Below the pieces are notes generated by a model. The model was given only the letters and a program-made list of their open reading frames with translations, had not been told where the DNA came from and ran no database searches. A stretch of DNA of 64,000 bases, from positions 19,492,233 to 19,556,232 of the forward strand of contig OY282610.1 of assembly GCA_958298945.1 (NCBI GenBank), written 5' to 3'. Made by a program: the position numbers and the translations under genes. Positions within the stretch are counted from its first letter, which is position 1; each line of letters starts with the position of its first letter. The DNA comes from Atherix ibis. Taxonomy: Eukaryota > Arthropoda > Insecta > Diptera > Athericidae. This document shows positions 12,568-24,655 of this stretch, piece by piece.

Positions 12568-13230
12568 TTAAAGTTTGAAATTAAATAATTTCATTTTAGA
12601 TTGTTTTTCAGAATTTGACTCGAAATTTGTTAAATTTGAAGCCTCAGGGTTATCATTTTCAATAACATAATATAACCCATTAATTTTATTTGCCATGAGG
12701 ATAGTGTCACCCTCATAATTTTTAATGAATGCTTTGCTTTTAGTAAAAGTCACATCAAATCCCTTTTCGGTAATTTTTCCAACTAACATTATTATTGTCA
12801 ATAAATCATAATTTATTTCAACTCCTAGGCCCTCCAGTTTATCCACAGTATTCATCAAATTATTTAAATGATCTCTTACGTCCTCGTCCGTTGTCATTTT
12901 ATACAAAACAAGACGTTTGAGAAGTGTGACCTTTCGAGCAAGGCCTTCACTTTGGTATATACCCTTTAAGGTATCCTAGACTTCCTTTGAAGTTTTACAA
13001 TTTCTTACTTGACGTATTTCACTAGAAGATATTAGTAAAAATAAATCCAACCTTGCATATGAATCGTCGGTTTCCCATTTTTTTATGTTTGCTTGATCTT
13101 CAGGTTTTTCGATTTCTCCACTGACATATCCCCAGAGTCCATTCTTGATTAACACGGCCTGAGCGTGGATACACCAAGTGCCGTAGTTTTCCTTGTTTAA
13201 AGATTCAATACGAAAATTATTCTGAGCCAT
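12568..13230 (-). pseudogene. copia gag remnant, deleted towards protease
   Basis: ATG at 13230 starts a copia-type gag (KENYGTWCIHAQAVLIKNGLW, the usual NYxxW signature). It is stopped after SSEIRQVRNCKTSKEV by a TAG where the family normally has a Trp codon. It continues past the stop to VRDHLNNLMNTVDKLEGLG. After that it jumps to sequence resembling the protease/pre-integrase linker (EGDTILMANKINGLYYV), so the zinc knuckle and the protease are missing through an internal deletion. Gag would form the particle that packages element RNA. Confidence 0.85.
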
Positions 13231-13271
13231 TTTTTCAAATAATTTATGAGCTACACAGTATATTAGTTTAA

Positions 13272-13290
13272 TCCTGGGCCCATAACCCTT
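13272..13290 (-). other. copia primer-binding site
   Basis: Minus-strand GGGTTATGGGCCCAGGA directly follows the putative LTR. A site of this form, complementary to the anticodon half of initiator tRNA-Met, is characteristic of copia-type elements (known of the family). Confidence 0.75.
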
Positions 13291-13455
13291 TGTATTTTAA
13301 ATGAAAGCAACTCAACAATTTAAAGTAAATTAACATATTTAAAGATTAAGACGACATTAATACAAGTAAGATGGCGTGGCCTTTTTTTACCATAACATGT
13401 TATAAAAGTAGAGCAGTGTTATCAGGAAAAGTGTCGACTGTCAGTATTGCCAACA
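13291..13455 (-). repeat. copia 5' long terminal repeat (solo side)
   Basis: Read on the minus strand this 165-bp segment begins TGTTGGCAATACTGAC and ends AAATACA, the TG...CA ends of an LTR, with a TTTATAA box inside. It is followed immediately by the primer-binding site. The partner 3' LTR was not found because the other end of the element is truncated, so the boundaries rest on ends and position rather than on comparison of two LTRs. Confidence 0.72.
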
Positions 13456-13866
13456 AAAACTGTAAGCAGAACCTTCACTTTCGACCGAACTTGGCGCGGT
13501 TTTTTTTCTGTCTTGGCTCGTGCGGCAGCTTCCATTGGGATGATTGAGCTTTGGTTTCCACGTCATAACTATAAACCCATGATTCGTCATCAGTTATGAC
13601 CCTCTGGCGCAAATTTGGGTCGTCGCGGACAGAGTCCAACTGCTCCCTTAGCAATGTTAATACGATTGTGTTTTTGGTAGACAATGGGCAAAAATCAAAT
13701 ACGAGCCAAAACACGTGCAAGCAAAGCAGCTGTCAAAAATTAACTGAACATTCAAAATGGCCAAACTTGTCGGCATAAGTGAGAGACATGAGTACCAACA
13801 TAACGCTACAAAAAATCGAAAATCGAATATACGTAACCCGCGGAAATTCAAAATTCTTGACTTGAA
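13456..13866 (-). mobile_element. mariner-family element B, 5' fragment
   Basis: Matches the minus-strand mariner at 38402-38950 by eye (shared TCATAACTATAAACCCATG and TGAGAGACATGAGTACCAAC). It encodes VITDDESWVYSYDVETKAQ, including the first catalytic block. The outer inverted repeat is lost and the 3' part is cut at the copia LTR, so only about 410 bp remain. Confidence 0.87.
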
Positions 13867-14033
13867 GAAATCAAGCTTCTGGCATATTCTCCCAAAAAGC
13901 TGGTAACTTCTATTACGTCAGGGTCACTAATATGGTTTTCTAAAATTTATTTTTATAAAAAAAAGATGATTTATTTTTTTTATAACTTTATTTTTCAGAC
14001 TAAAATAACTCCTCCACTAAACCTACTAATTTA

Positions 14034-14080
<47 letters not shown>

Positions 14081-14620
14081 GATTGCAGTGTGCTAATGCA
14101 ATAAAGTATACACTGTGGGCACCAGCACACTACATACGTATATTAAATCGAATATTGTGAAAGTATTTTTCTATAAGAGTGAACATACAATTTATAAATC
14201 ATATCACAGTTCATAATTTTATCATAGAGTAATAATATAAACAGAGTTCCAACGTTTAACAAAATCTCTACATAAAAATATCGTTTTTGATTTTTTAAAG
14301 GTACTTTCCTTCACATAACCCATGATTATAAGTAATAAGCTCATCATTTTTTTGCTATAAATGGACTAAACATAGTAACATTTTTACAAAAAAAAACTGA
14401 AAATCCTGTCTCACTAATAATTGAAGGGAGTGAAATCGATTCTGTTCTGATACTTACGTTACGCATACACCCAATGCATGAGTTTACTTCAATGAAGGGT
14501 GGATACCAATGTTTTCATGGACAATGCATTAATATACAAAAATATTGCTATGTTTTCGAAGAACTTGATATATTATTACTCAATGGTATAATTAAAAAGA
14601 TAAAGTTACATTGCTTTTAT
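13867..14620. other. AT-rich intergenic region with microsatellite
   Basis: No gene found. It contains the (TA)n tract at about 14034-14079 and short ORFs without motifs. The DHX37 polyadenylation signal (AATAAA on the minus strand) lies at 14614-14619. Confidence 0.5.
14034..14079. repeat. (TA)n microsatellite
   Basis: About 22 consecutive TA dinucleotides. Confidence 0.98.
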
Positions 14621-17600
14621 TCAATCATTTGGTGGCCAATTAACAGATATTTCTGAAGTATCCACATTATTCAGCAAATCTCTATAGTGCGTCAACAAGT
14701 CTAGATAAGAAATAAAAAAATATAAACAAATTATTAACGAATCAATATCTTTAACAGATAAACATACAATTTGGTTCGCTTTTCCATATATTTAAAATTT
14801 TTTCTCTGCAATTTACTTGTTTTCTTATAAGCGCCTTTGTGAACGCTGAAATAAATTCGTTGAGATTTGCCCAACTTTTTACCACTGAACTCGGTGTACA
14901 AGTTAATTTATTTTTGTACTTGAGTAATTTGGGAAATACTTCTCCATTGAGAAAAAACATTCCAAAATACCTACGATATAAATAAAAATTGTAATATTGA
15001 AGTAAATTATTAAAAAATTTGATACATACAAGCATGCCTTATCGATTGGCATTTCAACCTCACTAATTGGTAATTCCCACCCAGCTCGCCCAAAGGTGGA
15101 TTCAGCAAAACAATAAATTTTTCCATCATTCTTATTGTATCGCGGCGGTGGATCTTCTCTAATTGAGCGCAAATTGCAAAGACTAGGTGCATAAGTAAGA
15201 AGCCATTCAGGTTCAATGGCTGTTATGCCACGCATAAACATTTTACGAGAATCATCATTGTGCAGTTCGTATACCTCGCTATATATAACCCATTCAGGCA
15301 GTTGTTTTCTTAAAACGGATGCCGCATGCATAAAGACCGGCTCTTCCATTTCCGCACAATTATACGCGTATTTATATTTTCGTTTGGCTTCCTTATCTTT
15401 AAGTTCATCAGCAGGAATTTTCCTTGCTACCATGTCGCCCATACCAGCCAGGAGAATCTGCCTGAGAAATTTTGCCTGTCGATCAGAAGGCGGCTGCATT
15501 TGCGGATCGACACATAAATTGACGCCGGGAATATTTAAATTTATGTCGTTGGTAAGTTGAATACGTAACTTTCTTATCTCGATTATCGCCTTCGATCGGA
15601 GACCATTCTCAGCGCAGAATTCTTCGAGCTCGCCCATTGAACCAGCATATTCGGATGCTCCAACGGCACGTAGCAATACCATAGGGTCACCCAGCAGCAG
15701 TGAATTTCCAGTACCAACCCATGCTCGTCTAATATTTAACCATTTTGTGCGATTCATATTTTGTTCTTCATTAAGAGACACTTCAACTAATACTTCTTGT
15801 ACAGACAATGCAGCTACTAAACAAACTGTATACTGCAAAAGATTTTGCTGGTGGCTTAGTGCTAACATTTTACCGTATCGTGGCGCAACACTAAATGCTG
15901 ATATAGCTATGCCAAGTGGAGTCACTTTTGTACCAGTTTTAGCTATGTCCTTGTCGTTGAAAGGTACTTCTTCGAGAGCACCCAGTAATTTCAAACGTCG
16001 TTCGGCAACTTCTAATTGTATGTGATCAGGAGGCGATGGAAAAGGAAAATTGATAACTTTGTCGATACCCATACATTTCATTTGTAAAACTAAATCATCG
16101 ACTGGCTTTTTCTGGATATCTGGCATTGGAAATTCTTCGAATTCATCATTATACACAGCACTAGAATACAAGCGATAACAATGGCCTGCACTAACGCGAC
16201 CTGCACGTCCAGCTCTCTGATTAGCGGATGCTTTGCTAGTAAATTTTACTACAAATGCACTAACGCCTGTAATTTTATCATAAAGTCTAACTTTTTGTCG
16301 TCCTGTATCGACGACGTATTTTATATTTGGAATTGTCAGTGATGTCTCAGCTAAATTTGTACTAACCACACACAATCGACATCCGTCCGGTATTGGTTCA
16401 AAAATTCTACCCTGTTTCTCGGAAGAAAGCAATGAATACAGTGGCAATACCCATAACGGTTGTTTTGTCATCTCAATTTCATCCTCAACATCATCTTCTG
16501 TATTTGAATTCACATCCGAATTACCATTACCATCCTCGCCTAAATCATTGTCGTCACCATAGTTGACTTCCATGAGATCGGCGTCGGTATCTTCTGTTGG
16601 TAAATTATAACTATCAAGATCGATTTTTGGCAATGATATGCCAGCAGCTAATTTCTTCTTTGCTTTTTTAACACGTTTTATAGCTTTAAGCATATCGAAT
16701 TCAAAATCTTCTTCATCAGAATTCAACTCGTTTCTAGTGACTTTCTTTTGATTTTCAAATTGTTCTTTGGCATTACCTTTTTTCTCTTCATTTTTATTGC
16801 ACAATTTAAATGGAAAACTTTTGCGTAGTTTTCTAATTAAATATTTCACCTGATAGAAAAACAAATTAAAACAAACAATAGTAACAGCAATTATTTATAT
16901 GATCCATTTTTCCATTTACCTCTTGTTGACCTGTAACAAAAATCAGAATACCACCCTCGGGCAATTTCGAGTGAATTTTAACAACTTTTCGATATGCTTC
17001 GTGAACATAGTCTTTCGCTGTATTCTTTTGAAAGTGAACGGTCACTTGAAATTGACGCGCTTCCACATTCACAACAGGCGGTGGTATTTTGAAAAGCTTT
17101 GGATTATTTATAAAATCTTCAACTCTAAGAGTTGCTGACATAATAATTAATTTCAGTGTATTAGACTTTTTATTTCTCATAGGTACGATTCGGGAAAGTA
17201 AACCGATTAGAATGTCGGTATAAACACTACGTTCGTGGGCCTCATCCAAAATAATGACTGAGTACTTTTTTAACAGAAAATCATGTTCAATCTCCTTTAA
17301 AAGAACACCGTCGGTCATGAATTTTATTTGCGTTGTATCAGTCACATTTCCTTCAAAACGAATAAGATAAGACACTTCCTTCTCCGATAAATTCATTTCT
17401 CGCGCTACTCGTTTAGACATTGAAATAGCGGCAACACGACGAGGTTCTGTAATTCCAATTAATTTCGTTTTAGCGTAACCTGCTTCATACAGAAATTGTG
17501 GAAGCTGTGTTGTTTTTCCACTTCCAGTTTCACCCGCTATTATCACAATTGAGTTTTCACTAATAGTTTCCATAATCATTTGTTCTTCAGCTAAAATCGG

Positions 17601-18529
17601 TAATTTCAAACGTGCCACTTGAATAGCTGGGTCGCGATCAACATGCACATATACGGCTGGTTGGACAGCTATTGGATCTGATCTAATTATTGGTGTCTCT
17701 TCATTTACTGTATTCTTTTCATTGATAGATTCTGTTTTATTTTCTACCACTTGTAATTTATCATATGCAGGTTTAGCTTCATCTTTTGCTTTGTTTTGCT
17801 CTATATTTGATTCATTTTCTGATTCTGATTCGGAAGTGTTAGTACTTTCCTCCCACGCAACTGCATTGATTGATTTTTTAGCCTTGTTATCTTCTTGACT
17901 GTCATCACTGTCCGCTTCCGCTTTCGCTAAAGCTAATCTCTTCTTACGACCTGCAGTACCGCTTATTCTGGGTGCTGAAGTATTGTCTTCGCGAGAATCT
18001 TTTTCATAAAATTTTGAATTTTTTGCTATATTATTCAATTTCTTTAAACCCATTGTCTGAATTGCACTTATTGATGTGTATTTTTTCAATTCTCCACCAG
18101 AAACTTGTACAGAAGCCAATGCAGCTAAAAGTGAGGCTCTCTGAAAAATATATTTCCTTTGGTATTTATTAACCATATATTGTTAATAATTTAACATGTT
18201 TCTTACATTTTCTTTTTTCTTCTTTTTATCAACAACTTTTTCCAACTTTTTCCTTTGTTTCTTCGATAAAATTCTCGTGACATGATGATTTTGTTTCTTT
18301 TGTTTAACAAGTCGTTTTTCTGATGGTAAAACCAATGCATTCGCATCATCGTAACCTCCACCATACTCAGAATTATCCGGCAGATCAATTTTAATCTAAA
18401 TAATTTAATTTCGCATCAATTTGTTATAACATTTTAAAATTATAGAATTCTTACTTTTTTAGTAGCAGTGTCATCAACTATTGTTTCGACATTTTGTCGT
18501 GCTTTTGCGTTAAATTTTCTTTTTCCCAT
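14621..18529 (-). CDS. DHX37: DHX37/kurz, DEAH-box ATP-dependent RNA helicase
   Basis: Six exons: 18455-18529 (ATG at 18529), 18207-18395, 16920-18140, 15030-16849, 14768-14970 and 14621-14700. All have GT-AG junctions and matching phases, giving 1195 residues, close to the family length. The N-terminus is highly basic and acidic, probably disordered and nucleolar. The helicase core contains GETGSGKTT (about residue 290), ILDEAHERS (about 385), IIMSATLRV (about 420), [21 protein letters not shown] (about 660) and QRAGRAGR (about 705). HA2/OB regions and a typical DHX37 C-terminus ([18 protein letters not shown]) follow. In other eukaryotes the family (yeast Dhr1, fly kurz) works in the small-subunit processome and displaces U3 snoRNA from pre-18S rRNA. 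It is transcribed divergently from KTI12, and its 5' exons were duplicated at 19259-19835. Confidence 0.97.
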
Positions 18530-19090
18530 TTTCGATGATTTTATAATAATTCAATAATATTAATTAAGAATTTGTAAAAATTTCTACGCGAAATAAACGA
18601 GGATGAGAAAACAACAACCGGCACCCTCGCATGTTATGAAAACATAAAGCACGTGGTCTATTATTGACAGCTTATTTACTTTAACAGTTGGCACAACTGT
18701 ATTATTAACAAATGTTTTACTTTAAAATCTTTTCGTACATGTGTGTCAATAGTCAGATTAGTGTCAAAATAATATAGTTTTTTTTTAAAATTATAGTATT
18801 AATAAAACACTATTATACAAAATTGAGAATTGTTTTGTTGTAAATAAATGAATATTGTTTCTGCATTGAAAAAAGTGGACAGTTTTTTAGTAAGGAAAAC
18901 GGGATACTATCATAAGCGAATGGCATTTCTCCAAAGCGCTCATATATCAAAATAAATTTATTTGGAACTTCATTCATATAATTGTACAATTTTTTTATTA
19001 TCTTTTATTACTCTTGGTAAAGTTTATAAATTATTTAATATTAATCTGGTTTAAAATAAATACAGTAGTTATAGTACAAATAAGAAGTAA
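18530..19090. promoter_or_regulatory. Divergent DHX37/KTI12 intergenic region, left copy
   Basis: A segment of about 560 bp between the DHX37 start and the KTI12 fragment. It is repeated at 19836-20407 with high similarity (for example both contain GTGGTCTATTATTGACAGCT and AATAGTCAGATTAGTGTCAA). Because the intact DHX37 starts here and the intact KTI12 starts beside the right copy, each gene now has its own copy of what was one shared promoter region. Specific elements were not resolved. Confidence 0.7.
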
Positions 19091-19258
19091 ATTTTGCCAT
19101 TGATATTGATATCATGTATTCCAGCTAGTGGAGTCTCGCCGGGCACAACAATTGCGGGATTATTGTGAAGGAAAATGCAAGAAAGTAGTCATTGTTTTAT
19201 AAAATCATACAAGATCGAAATAAAATTAATAATTGTTACAATAAAATGATACAATATA
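19091..19258 (+). pseudogene. KTI12 5' fragment, pseudogene
   Basis: Aligns with the first 125 bp of KTI12 exon 1 at 20408. The ATG has become TTG. The P-loop is destroyed: the glycine codon of GIPASGKS is TGT here and the AAG region is missing bases. The copy stops near GATACAATAT where DHX37-derived sequence starts. It is a broken by-product of the tandem duplication. Confidence 0.88.
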
Positions 19259-19833
19259 GTCAATACTCTCGGCTTTCATCACTGTCAGGTTCCGCTTCCG
19301 CTGAAGGTAATCTCTTTTTACGACCTGCAGTACCGCTTATTCTGGGAGCTGAAGTATTTTCTTCTCGAGAATCTTCTTCATTAAAATTTGAATTTTGTGC
19401 TGTATTGTTCAATTTTTTTGAACTCCTTGTCTGAATTGCACTAGTTGATGTGCATTTTTTCAATTCTCCAGGCAGTGTAGCTAAAAGTGCTGCTCTCTGA
19501 AAAATATATTTGATTTGGTATTTATCAAAATATTGTTATTAATTTACATTTTTTTTCCCACCTTTTTTCTCGGATTCTTCGATACAATTTTCGCGGCTTG
19601 GTTTTGTTTCTTTTCTTTTACAACTCGTCCTTCTGATGGTAAAATCAATGCATTCGCATCATCGTGACCTCCACCATTGTCAGAATTAGCCGGCAGATCA
19701 ATTTCAATCTAAATAATTTAATCAATGTTATAAGATTTTAAAATTATAGTATTCTTACTTTTTTAGTAGCAGTTTCATCAACTATTGTTTCGACATTTTG
19801 TCGTGCTTTTGCATTATGTTTTCTTTTTCCCAT
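19259..19833 (-). pseudogene. DHX37 exons 1-3 fragment, pseudogene
   Basis: On the minus strand, 19761-19833 repeats exon 1 ([16 protein letters not shown]). About 19545-19710 repeats exon 2, with frameshifts in its basic tail, and 19259-19499 repeats the first 80 codons of exon 3 ([27 protein letters not shown]). The copy then ends abruptly at the junction with the KTI12 fragment, long before the helicase motifs. Substitutions relative to the functional gene are frequent, so the duplication is not very recent. Confidence 0.9.
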
Positions 19834-20407
19834 TTTCGATGATTTTATGATATTTCAATAATATTAATTAAGAATTTGTGAAAAATTTCAATGCGAAATC
19901 GAGGATGCCAAAATAACAACCGGCGCCCTCACAAATTATAAAAAACATAAAGCCCGTGGTCTATTATTGACAGCTTATTTACTTTAACAGTTGGCATAAC
20001 TGTATTATTAACAAATATTTTACTTGAAAATATTGTCGTCCATGCATGTCAATAGTCAGATTAGTGTCAAAATAATAAATATAGTTAATTTTTTTTTAAA
20101 TTATAGTATTAATAAAATACTATTATATAAAATTGAGAATTGTTTTGTCGTGAATAAATGAATATCGTTTGTGCACTAAATAAAGTGGACAGTTTTTTAG
20201 TAAGGAAAACTTGCAACTGTCATAAGCGAATGACATTTCTCCAAAGCGCCATATATCAAAAGTAATTTATTTGGAACTTCATTTAGTATAATTGTACAAT
20301 TTTTTTATTATCTTTTATTACTCTGGTTATAGTTAATCAATAAATTATTTAATATAAGTCTTGTTGAAATTAAATTCCGTGGTTATAGTACAAATAAGAA
20401 GTAAATC
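19834..20407. promoter_or_regulatory. Divergent DHX37/KTI12 intergenic region, right copy
   Basis: Second copy of the intergenic segment. It directly precedes the intact KTI12 start at 20408 and presumably supplies its promoter. Small indels distinguish it from 18530-19090. Confidence 0.7.
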
Positions 20408-21407
20408 ATGCCATTGATATTGATATCAGGTATTCCAGCTAGTGGAAAGTCTCGCCGGGCACAACAATTGCGGGATTATTTTGAAGAAAGAGGCAAGAAA
20501 GTAATCATTGTTTCAGAAAATGATACAATATCGAAATCCGGCTTCAATAAAAATGAACTGTTTGGTGATTCACAAAAAGAGAAACAAATTAGATCAGACT
20601 TAAAGTCTGAATTATTTCGAAATTTGAGCAAAGAAAATATTTGCATATTCGACGCCAGCAACTATATAAAAGGTATTTATAGATATCGAATTAAAGTTCA
20701 TTTTAAATGAGGAAACTCACAGTCAAGTTGTAATTATTTTTTAGGATATAGATATGAAATTTATTGTGCTAGTAAAGCAGCCCGAGGTACACAATGTACA
20801 TTATATTGTGCAATACAGAAAGATCGAGCGTGGGAACTAAACATCAATCGTAAAACCGATTCTGAGACATTCGAAACATATTCAAAAGAAATTTTCGACG
20901 CACTATGTATGCGATACGAAGAGCCACAAGCAAATTGTAGATGGGATAGTCCACTTTTTATATCTTTTCCCGATGACAAATTGGAATTTCAGGAAATTTG
21001 GGATGCATTATTTAAGTCCAAACCGTTGCCTCCAAATCAATCTACACAAAATGTAAATATTTTTCAATTGTACACCCATAATTTATATAAATTTGTTAAC
21101 TGTACTTATTGCTACTTTAATTATTTTATAGCCACCGCTAAACGCAACAAATTATTTATTCGAACTGGACAAAATAACACAAGGTATTATTAATGAAATA
21201 ATTTCGGCGCGAAAAGTTGGTATTTGTGGAGCCATAGCTGTAAAAAATAGCAACACAAACGTTGACATACCAGATTGCAGTCCAATCCAATTAAATCGTT
21301 TTCGAAGGCAATTTCTTAATTATTCAAAGTTACACACAACTGATGGTGATTTAAATAAAATACCACAACTATTTGTACAATTTCTGAATGCAAATGTTCA
21401 AAAATAA
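20408..21407 (+). CDS. KTI12: KTI12, Elongator-associated P-loop protein
   Basis: Exons are 20408-20672, 20745-21052 and 21132-21407 with GT-AG introns of about 75 bp. The product is 282 residues, the normal family length. The N-terminus reads LILISGIPASGKSRRA, a Walker A motif close to the start as in KTI12. It is followed by SENDTISKSGFN, the D-containing segment CIFDASNYIKGYRYE, and IYCASKA. The C-terminal tRNA-binding-type region carries ATNYLFELDKITQGI and RRQFLNY. The family regulates the Elongator complex, which makes wobble-uridine modifications in tRNA. PSTK is related but has a different C-terminus, so I prefer KTI12. Transcribed away from DHX37. Confidence 0.95.
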
Positions 21408-22079
21408 AGAGAATATTATTTTATTACGAATTTTTATTCATTCAAATATTTTATTTTGGTTTAGTTATATCATTGTTTTTTCTAAACTTGGACAAAAATA
21501 AATAAAAATTCTTATTTGACTTTTAATAAAAGTCAATGGTTTCAGTGATTCTTTTAATTACATACATTTTCTCGTTTATGGGGAAAATCATTATATATAA
21601 GAAGTGTTCGATTTCAATTTGTTATATCCCCTTGTCTAATATTTATGAAAGAAAATTTATATGGAATTATCCACTTGTATATATATATTTTCTCTTATAA
21701 TTAATTATTTTGCATTTAATTCTTAGTTCTATTTGTATAATATTTGGTATATGTTAACTTCTAAAATATTTTTCGAGATCATTGTATTTTAAATTCAGAT
21801 ATATTATAATTATTTATCTACTTATATAAATTATGAAAAAACATGAGTAAATAAAAACTAATTCAGTTCGTATAAAATAATTATATTTTAATTTAGGCAT
21901 AGATACTTTCTAGAATACTATTTTGTTGCGGTTACCTATGTAGAACGACGGACAACAACTGTGTATCATTCAGCGTATTAAAATATATAATTTATAAGAA
22001 AAAAACGAGTAAATAAAAAACTAATTTAGTTAATATAAAATAATTGTAAAAAAAATTTTCATTTAGGCTTAAATACTTT
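21408..22079. other. Convergent intergenic region with duplicated 3' end
   Basis: Lies between the 3' ends of KTI12 (plus) and the NP(Y/F)E-repeat gene (minus). 21840-21945 is a diverged tandem copy of 22001-22110, the segment that contains the end of the minus-strand gene, offset by about 160 bp. Confidence 0.6.
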
Positions 22080-23239
22080 CTATATTACTATTTTCTTGCG
22101 CTTACTACGTATACTACGCCTTAAAAACCCTAACGCAGTGTTATTTTTTTTCTTTTCTTTCGGCGGAGAGGATGATAAGTTTTGTTCGGGTTTTGTTTTA
22201 ATAAATCGACGAATACTTCGGCGAAATCTATTATCTGGTTCCCGTTCAATTTTTTTGTTACTGAAACTCTCCAGATTATCATTTGTATAATCCACCTTTG
22301 GTACATCATTAATTGATGTCTCGTTAGTTGACCTTTTTGATGTACTTTGTGTAATTACAGCCGTGACAGATCTCAATTTACGACTTATTGCTTCATTTAT
22401 ACTGTTTTCCAATTCCAATTGATAACTATCTAATTTCTCACCGATATCCAATTGCTCCTCATCGACAGTCGCCAGAGAAGGCTCCCATGATTTCTTCCGG
22501 TCAGAACCGGGATAAAATGCTTGTGGCATAGTATCAATTTCATTCGATTGCTGTTTTATTGGTTTCTCAATCAGAAAATTTTCAAAATTAATACGACAGC
22601 CAACAGTAGGCTGAAATGGTAATTGAATTGCAAATGGCGTTGGTGATTCCAAAGCTGGATTTTCAATTCCATTTCGTATATTTCCAATATCTTTAAGGCG
22701 CGAAATTTCATAAGGATTTATAACAATATCATTTTCCGTTTTTCTTATATTTAGTCCGGCATTAACAAAGCAATTTCTCTGTTTATGAATTATTTTTCTC
22801 CTTTTTACCTATACACAGAAAAAATATATAAAATTTATACAAATAATTTTAATACTTTCTAATATAATAATAAAACTATAAATCTTTATTACATCTGATA
22901 AAAAGGAGAAAAAGGAACTAAAAACTAACCTCAAAAGGATTATGCGTCTTTTCAGGAACATCCAAATTCAGTGCAGGATTTTCGAAGCAGCTGTCCTCAA
23001 TTCTACGTTTCTTTACGATTTGTTGTCGTTCAACTTCATATGGATTCCGAACATTGTATTTATTTGGAATTTCTCGATTCTTAATATGATAATCTATTAC
23101 CTAAATTCAAAACTATTTATTTCAAGTGATTTTAATAAATTCAAAATTTTACATTGGCAGCTGCTGAACAATCATTTTCGTCTATCTTTTGAAAATAAGC
23201 TGCATTTCTACAGGGAACACTTTTAAATGAATTATTCAT
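22080..23239 (-). CDS. Unrecognised protein with repeated NP(Y/F)E motifs and basic tail
   Basis: Three exons: 23153-23239 (ATG at 23239), 22930-23100 and 22080-22808. All introns are in phase 0 with GT-AG ends; the product is 328 residues. The first half holds a repeated motif: RNPYEVERQQIVKKRR then CFENPALN; HNPFEVKRRKIIHKQR then CFVNAGLN; and INPYEISRLKDI then IENPALE. After that comes FQPTVGCRINFENF. The tail is rich in basic residues (RRSIRRFIK, RRSIRSKRKK), resembling nuclear-localisation or RNA/DNA-contact segments. No catalytic motif, signal peptide or membrane helix is visible. The repeats look like short linear docking motifs; that is inference. It lies between KTI12 and CARNMT1. 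Confidence 0.8.
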
Positions 23240-24655
23240 CATTCAATATCATATAATTTTTTTTAAAATAAAAATACTAGAACATGCGTGTATTATATAT
23301 TACATTTATAAGAATTAAAAATCTACATATTACACATGGTGCAACACAACGGTAATGTCAAACTAACATTTTCATTTTCAAAATCTTACAAAGTGCTGCC
23401 CTACATAATTTTTACTTACTAAGTTTGGCGTACCGACATCTATATGCCATTTTTATAACCAATGCCGCTTGAATGTTATATCTAATATCGATGTTTTTAA
23501 ATATAAATAATTTAAATATATAAATACTATTTTTTGACTAAATTATATTACTTTAATTTAATCTCTATAATACAGAGATTAAAATACTTGATTTGAAATT
23601 GAATAATTATTACATTGAACAAAGTTCCAATTAATAACATTTTTTGGAAATTTCCAGTTAACATTTGTTTTTATAAGAATTATAGTACAAATGCATTTCC
23701 AAGTTAAAAATTATAGAATTATTCAATAATTTGATTGGTCAACATAAAAAAATTTGAATCAATCTTATAAATGTCTTACTTCGAGTTGCAGTTTAATAAA
23801 TGGGTATTGCAAGAAACGCTAGCAAGTCAAGCGAAGTTTAGGAATTATTTTATTTTATTGAGAGGACATGATTTCTCGATGATCGTACAGTAAAACACAG
23901 TTTCTCTACACAGAACTAGAAAAAAAATTTTATTTATATAAAATTTATTTTATGATTAAACATTTTAAATTATTTATTCATAAAAAAAAACTCCATTATT
24001 TTTAAATTAGAACAAAATTTTATTTCCTTCAAATAATATTTATAACATTTAAATAAATTTTTGGTACTTCATTATATTTTGATTAGTCTTTATATTAGCT
24101 ATAAATATATATCTATAATAAATAATAATCATATGAGTTATAACAATTGAGAAATATGCTGCCCGATAATTCTAAATAAAAATATTTCATTATTTACAGG
24201 TCGTCATTGATGAAAGAAATCTTAACGAGTGTATTTTCATTTTGAAAAATAATTAAACTTAATACTTATTTTACATAAATTCATTGATAATTGTTTGTCA
24301 ATTTTCTTTTACAAAAGAATCAAGTCTCCCGCTTAAACAAATATAATTTCCTCTTCATAGTTAGAGTTATACATAATATTTTGTTTCTGAATATTATTTT
24401 GATCATAATACATAATAAAAAAAAATTATAAAAAATATAACAAACAAAATAATTATATTTTTCCGTTTTTCTTCAAAAATTAATTCATTTCAAATATTTT
24501 TTTTCCATTTTAACATATTTTACTTGATATATTTATTTATATTCTTCGAATTTTTTAATAAATTAAGATTGATTTGTCTCAAATAGTCAATATTTCAATT
24601 TTATAATACTTTATAATAAACTGTAAGTTTATATTATTAAAAAAATATCATAATA
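23240..24655. other. AT-rich intergenic region
   Basis: Very AT-rich sequence with no ORF worth reporting. The upstream part should hold the promoter of the gene at 22080-23239, but no defined motif stands out. Confidence 0.5.

Larger units (their letters stand above)
8997..13455 (-). mobile_element. Ty1/copia LTR retrotransposon, defective, 3'-truncated
   Basis: Reading on the minus strand, the order is 5' LTR, primer-binding site, gag, integrase, reverse transcriptase, RNase H, which is the Ty1/copia order. The 3' LTR is missing: homology ends at about 8997 against a mariner fragment. The body contains premature stops, at least one internal deletion between gag and the integrase region, and a foreign insertion at 10459-11296. 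Several degraded reading frames remain and no intact polyprotein exists. The 5' LTR side abuts an internal fragment of a different mariner (13456), so the original target-site duplication cannot be identified. Confidence 0.93.

Noticed and set aside
15216..16025. Plus-strand ORFs of 60-114 codons opposite DHX37
   Set aside because: Antisense shadows of the helicase coding frame.
20408..21407. PSTK (phosphoseryl-tRNA kinase) as an alternative name
   Set aside because: Same P-loop superfamily, but length, the SENDTI segment and the C-terminal YLFELDKITQ region fit KTI12 better.
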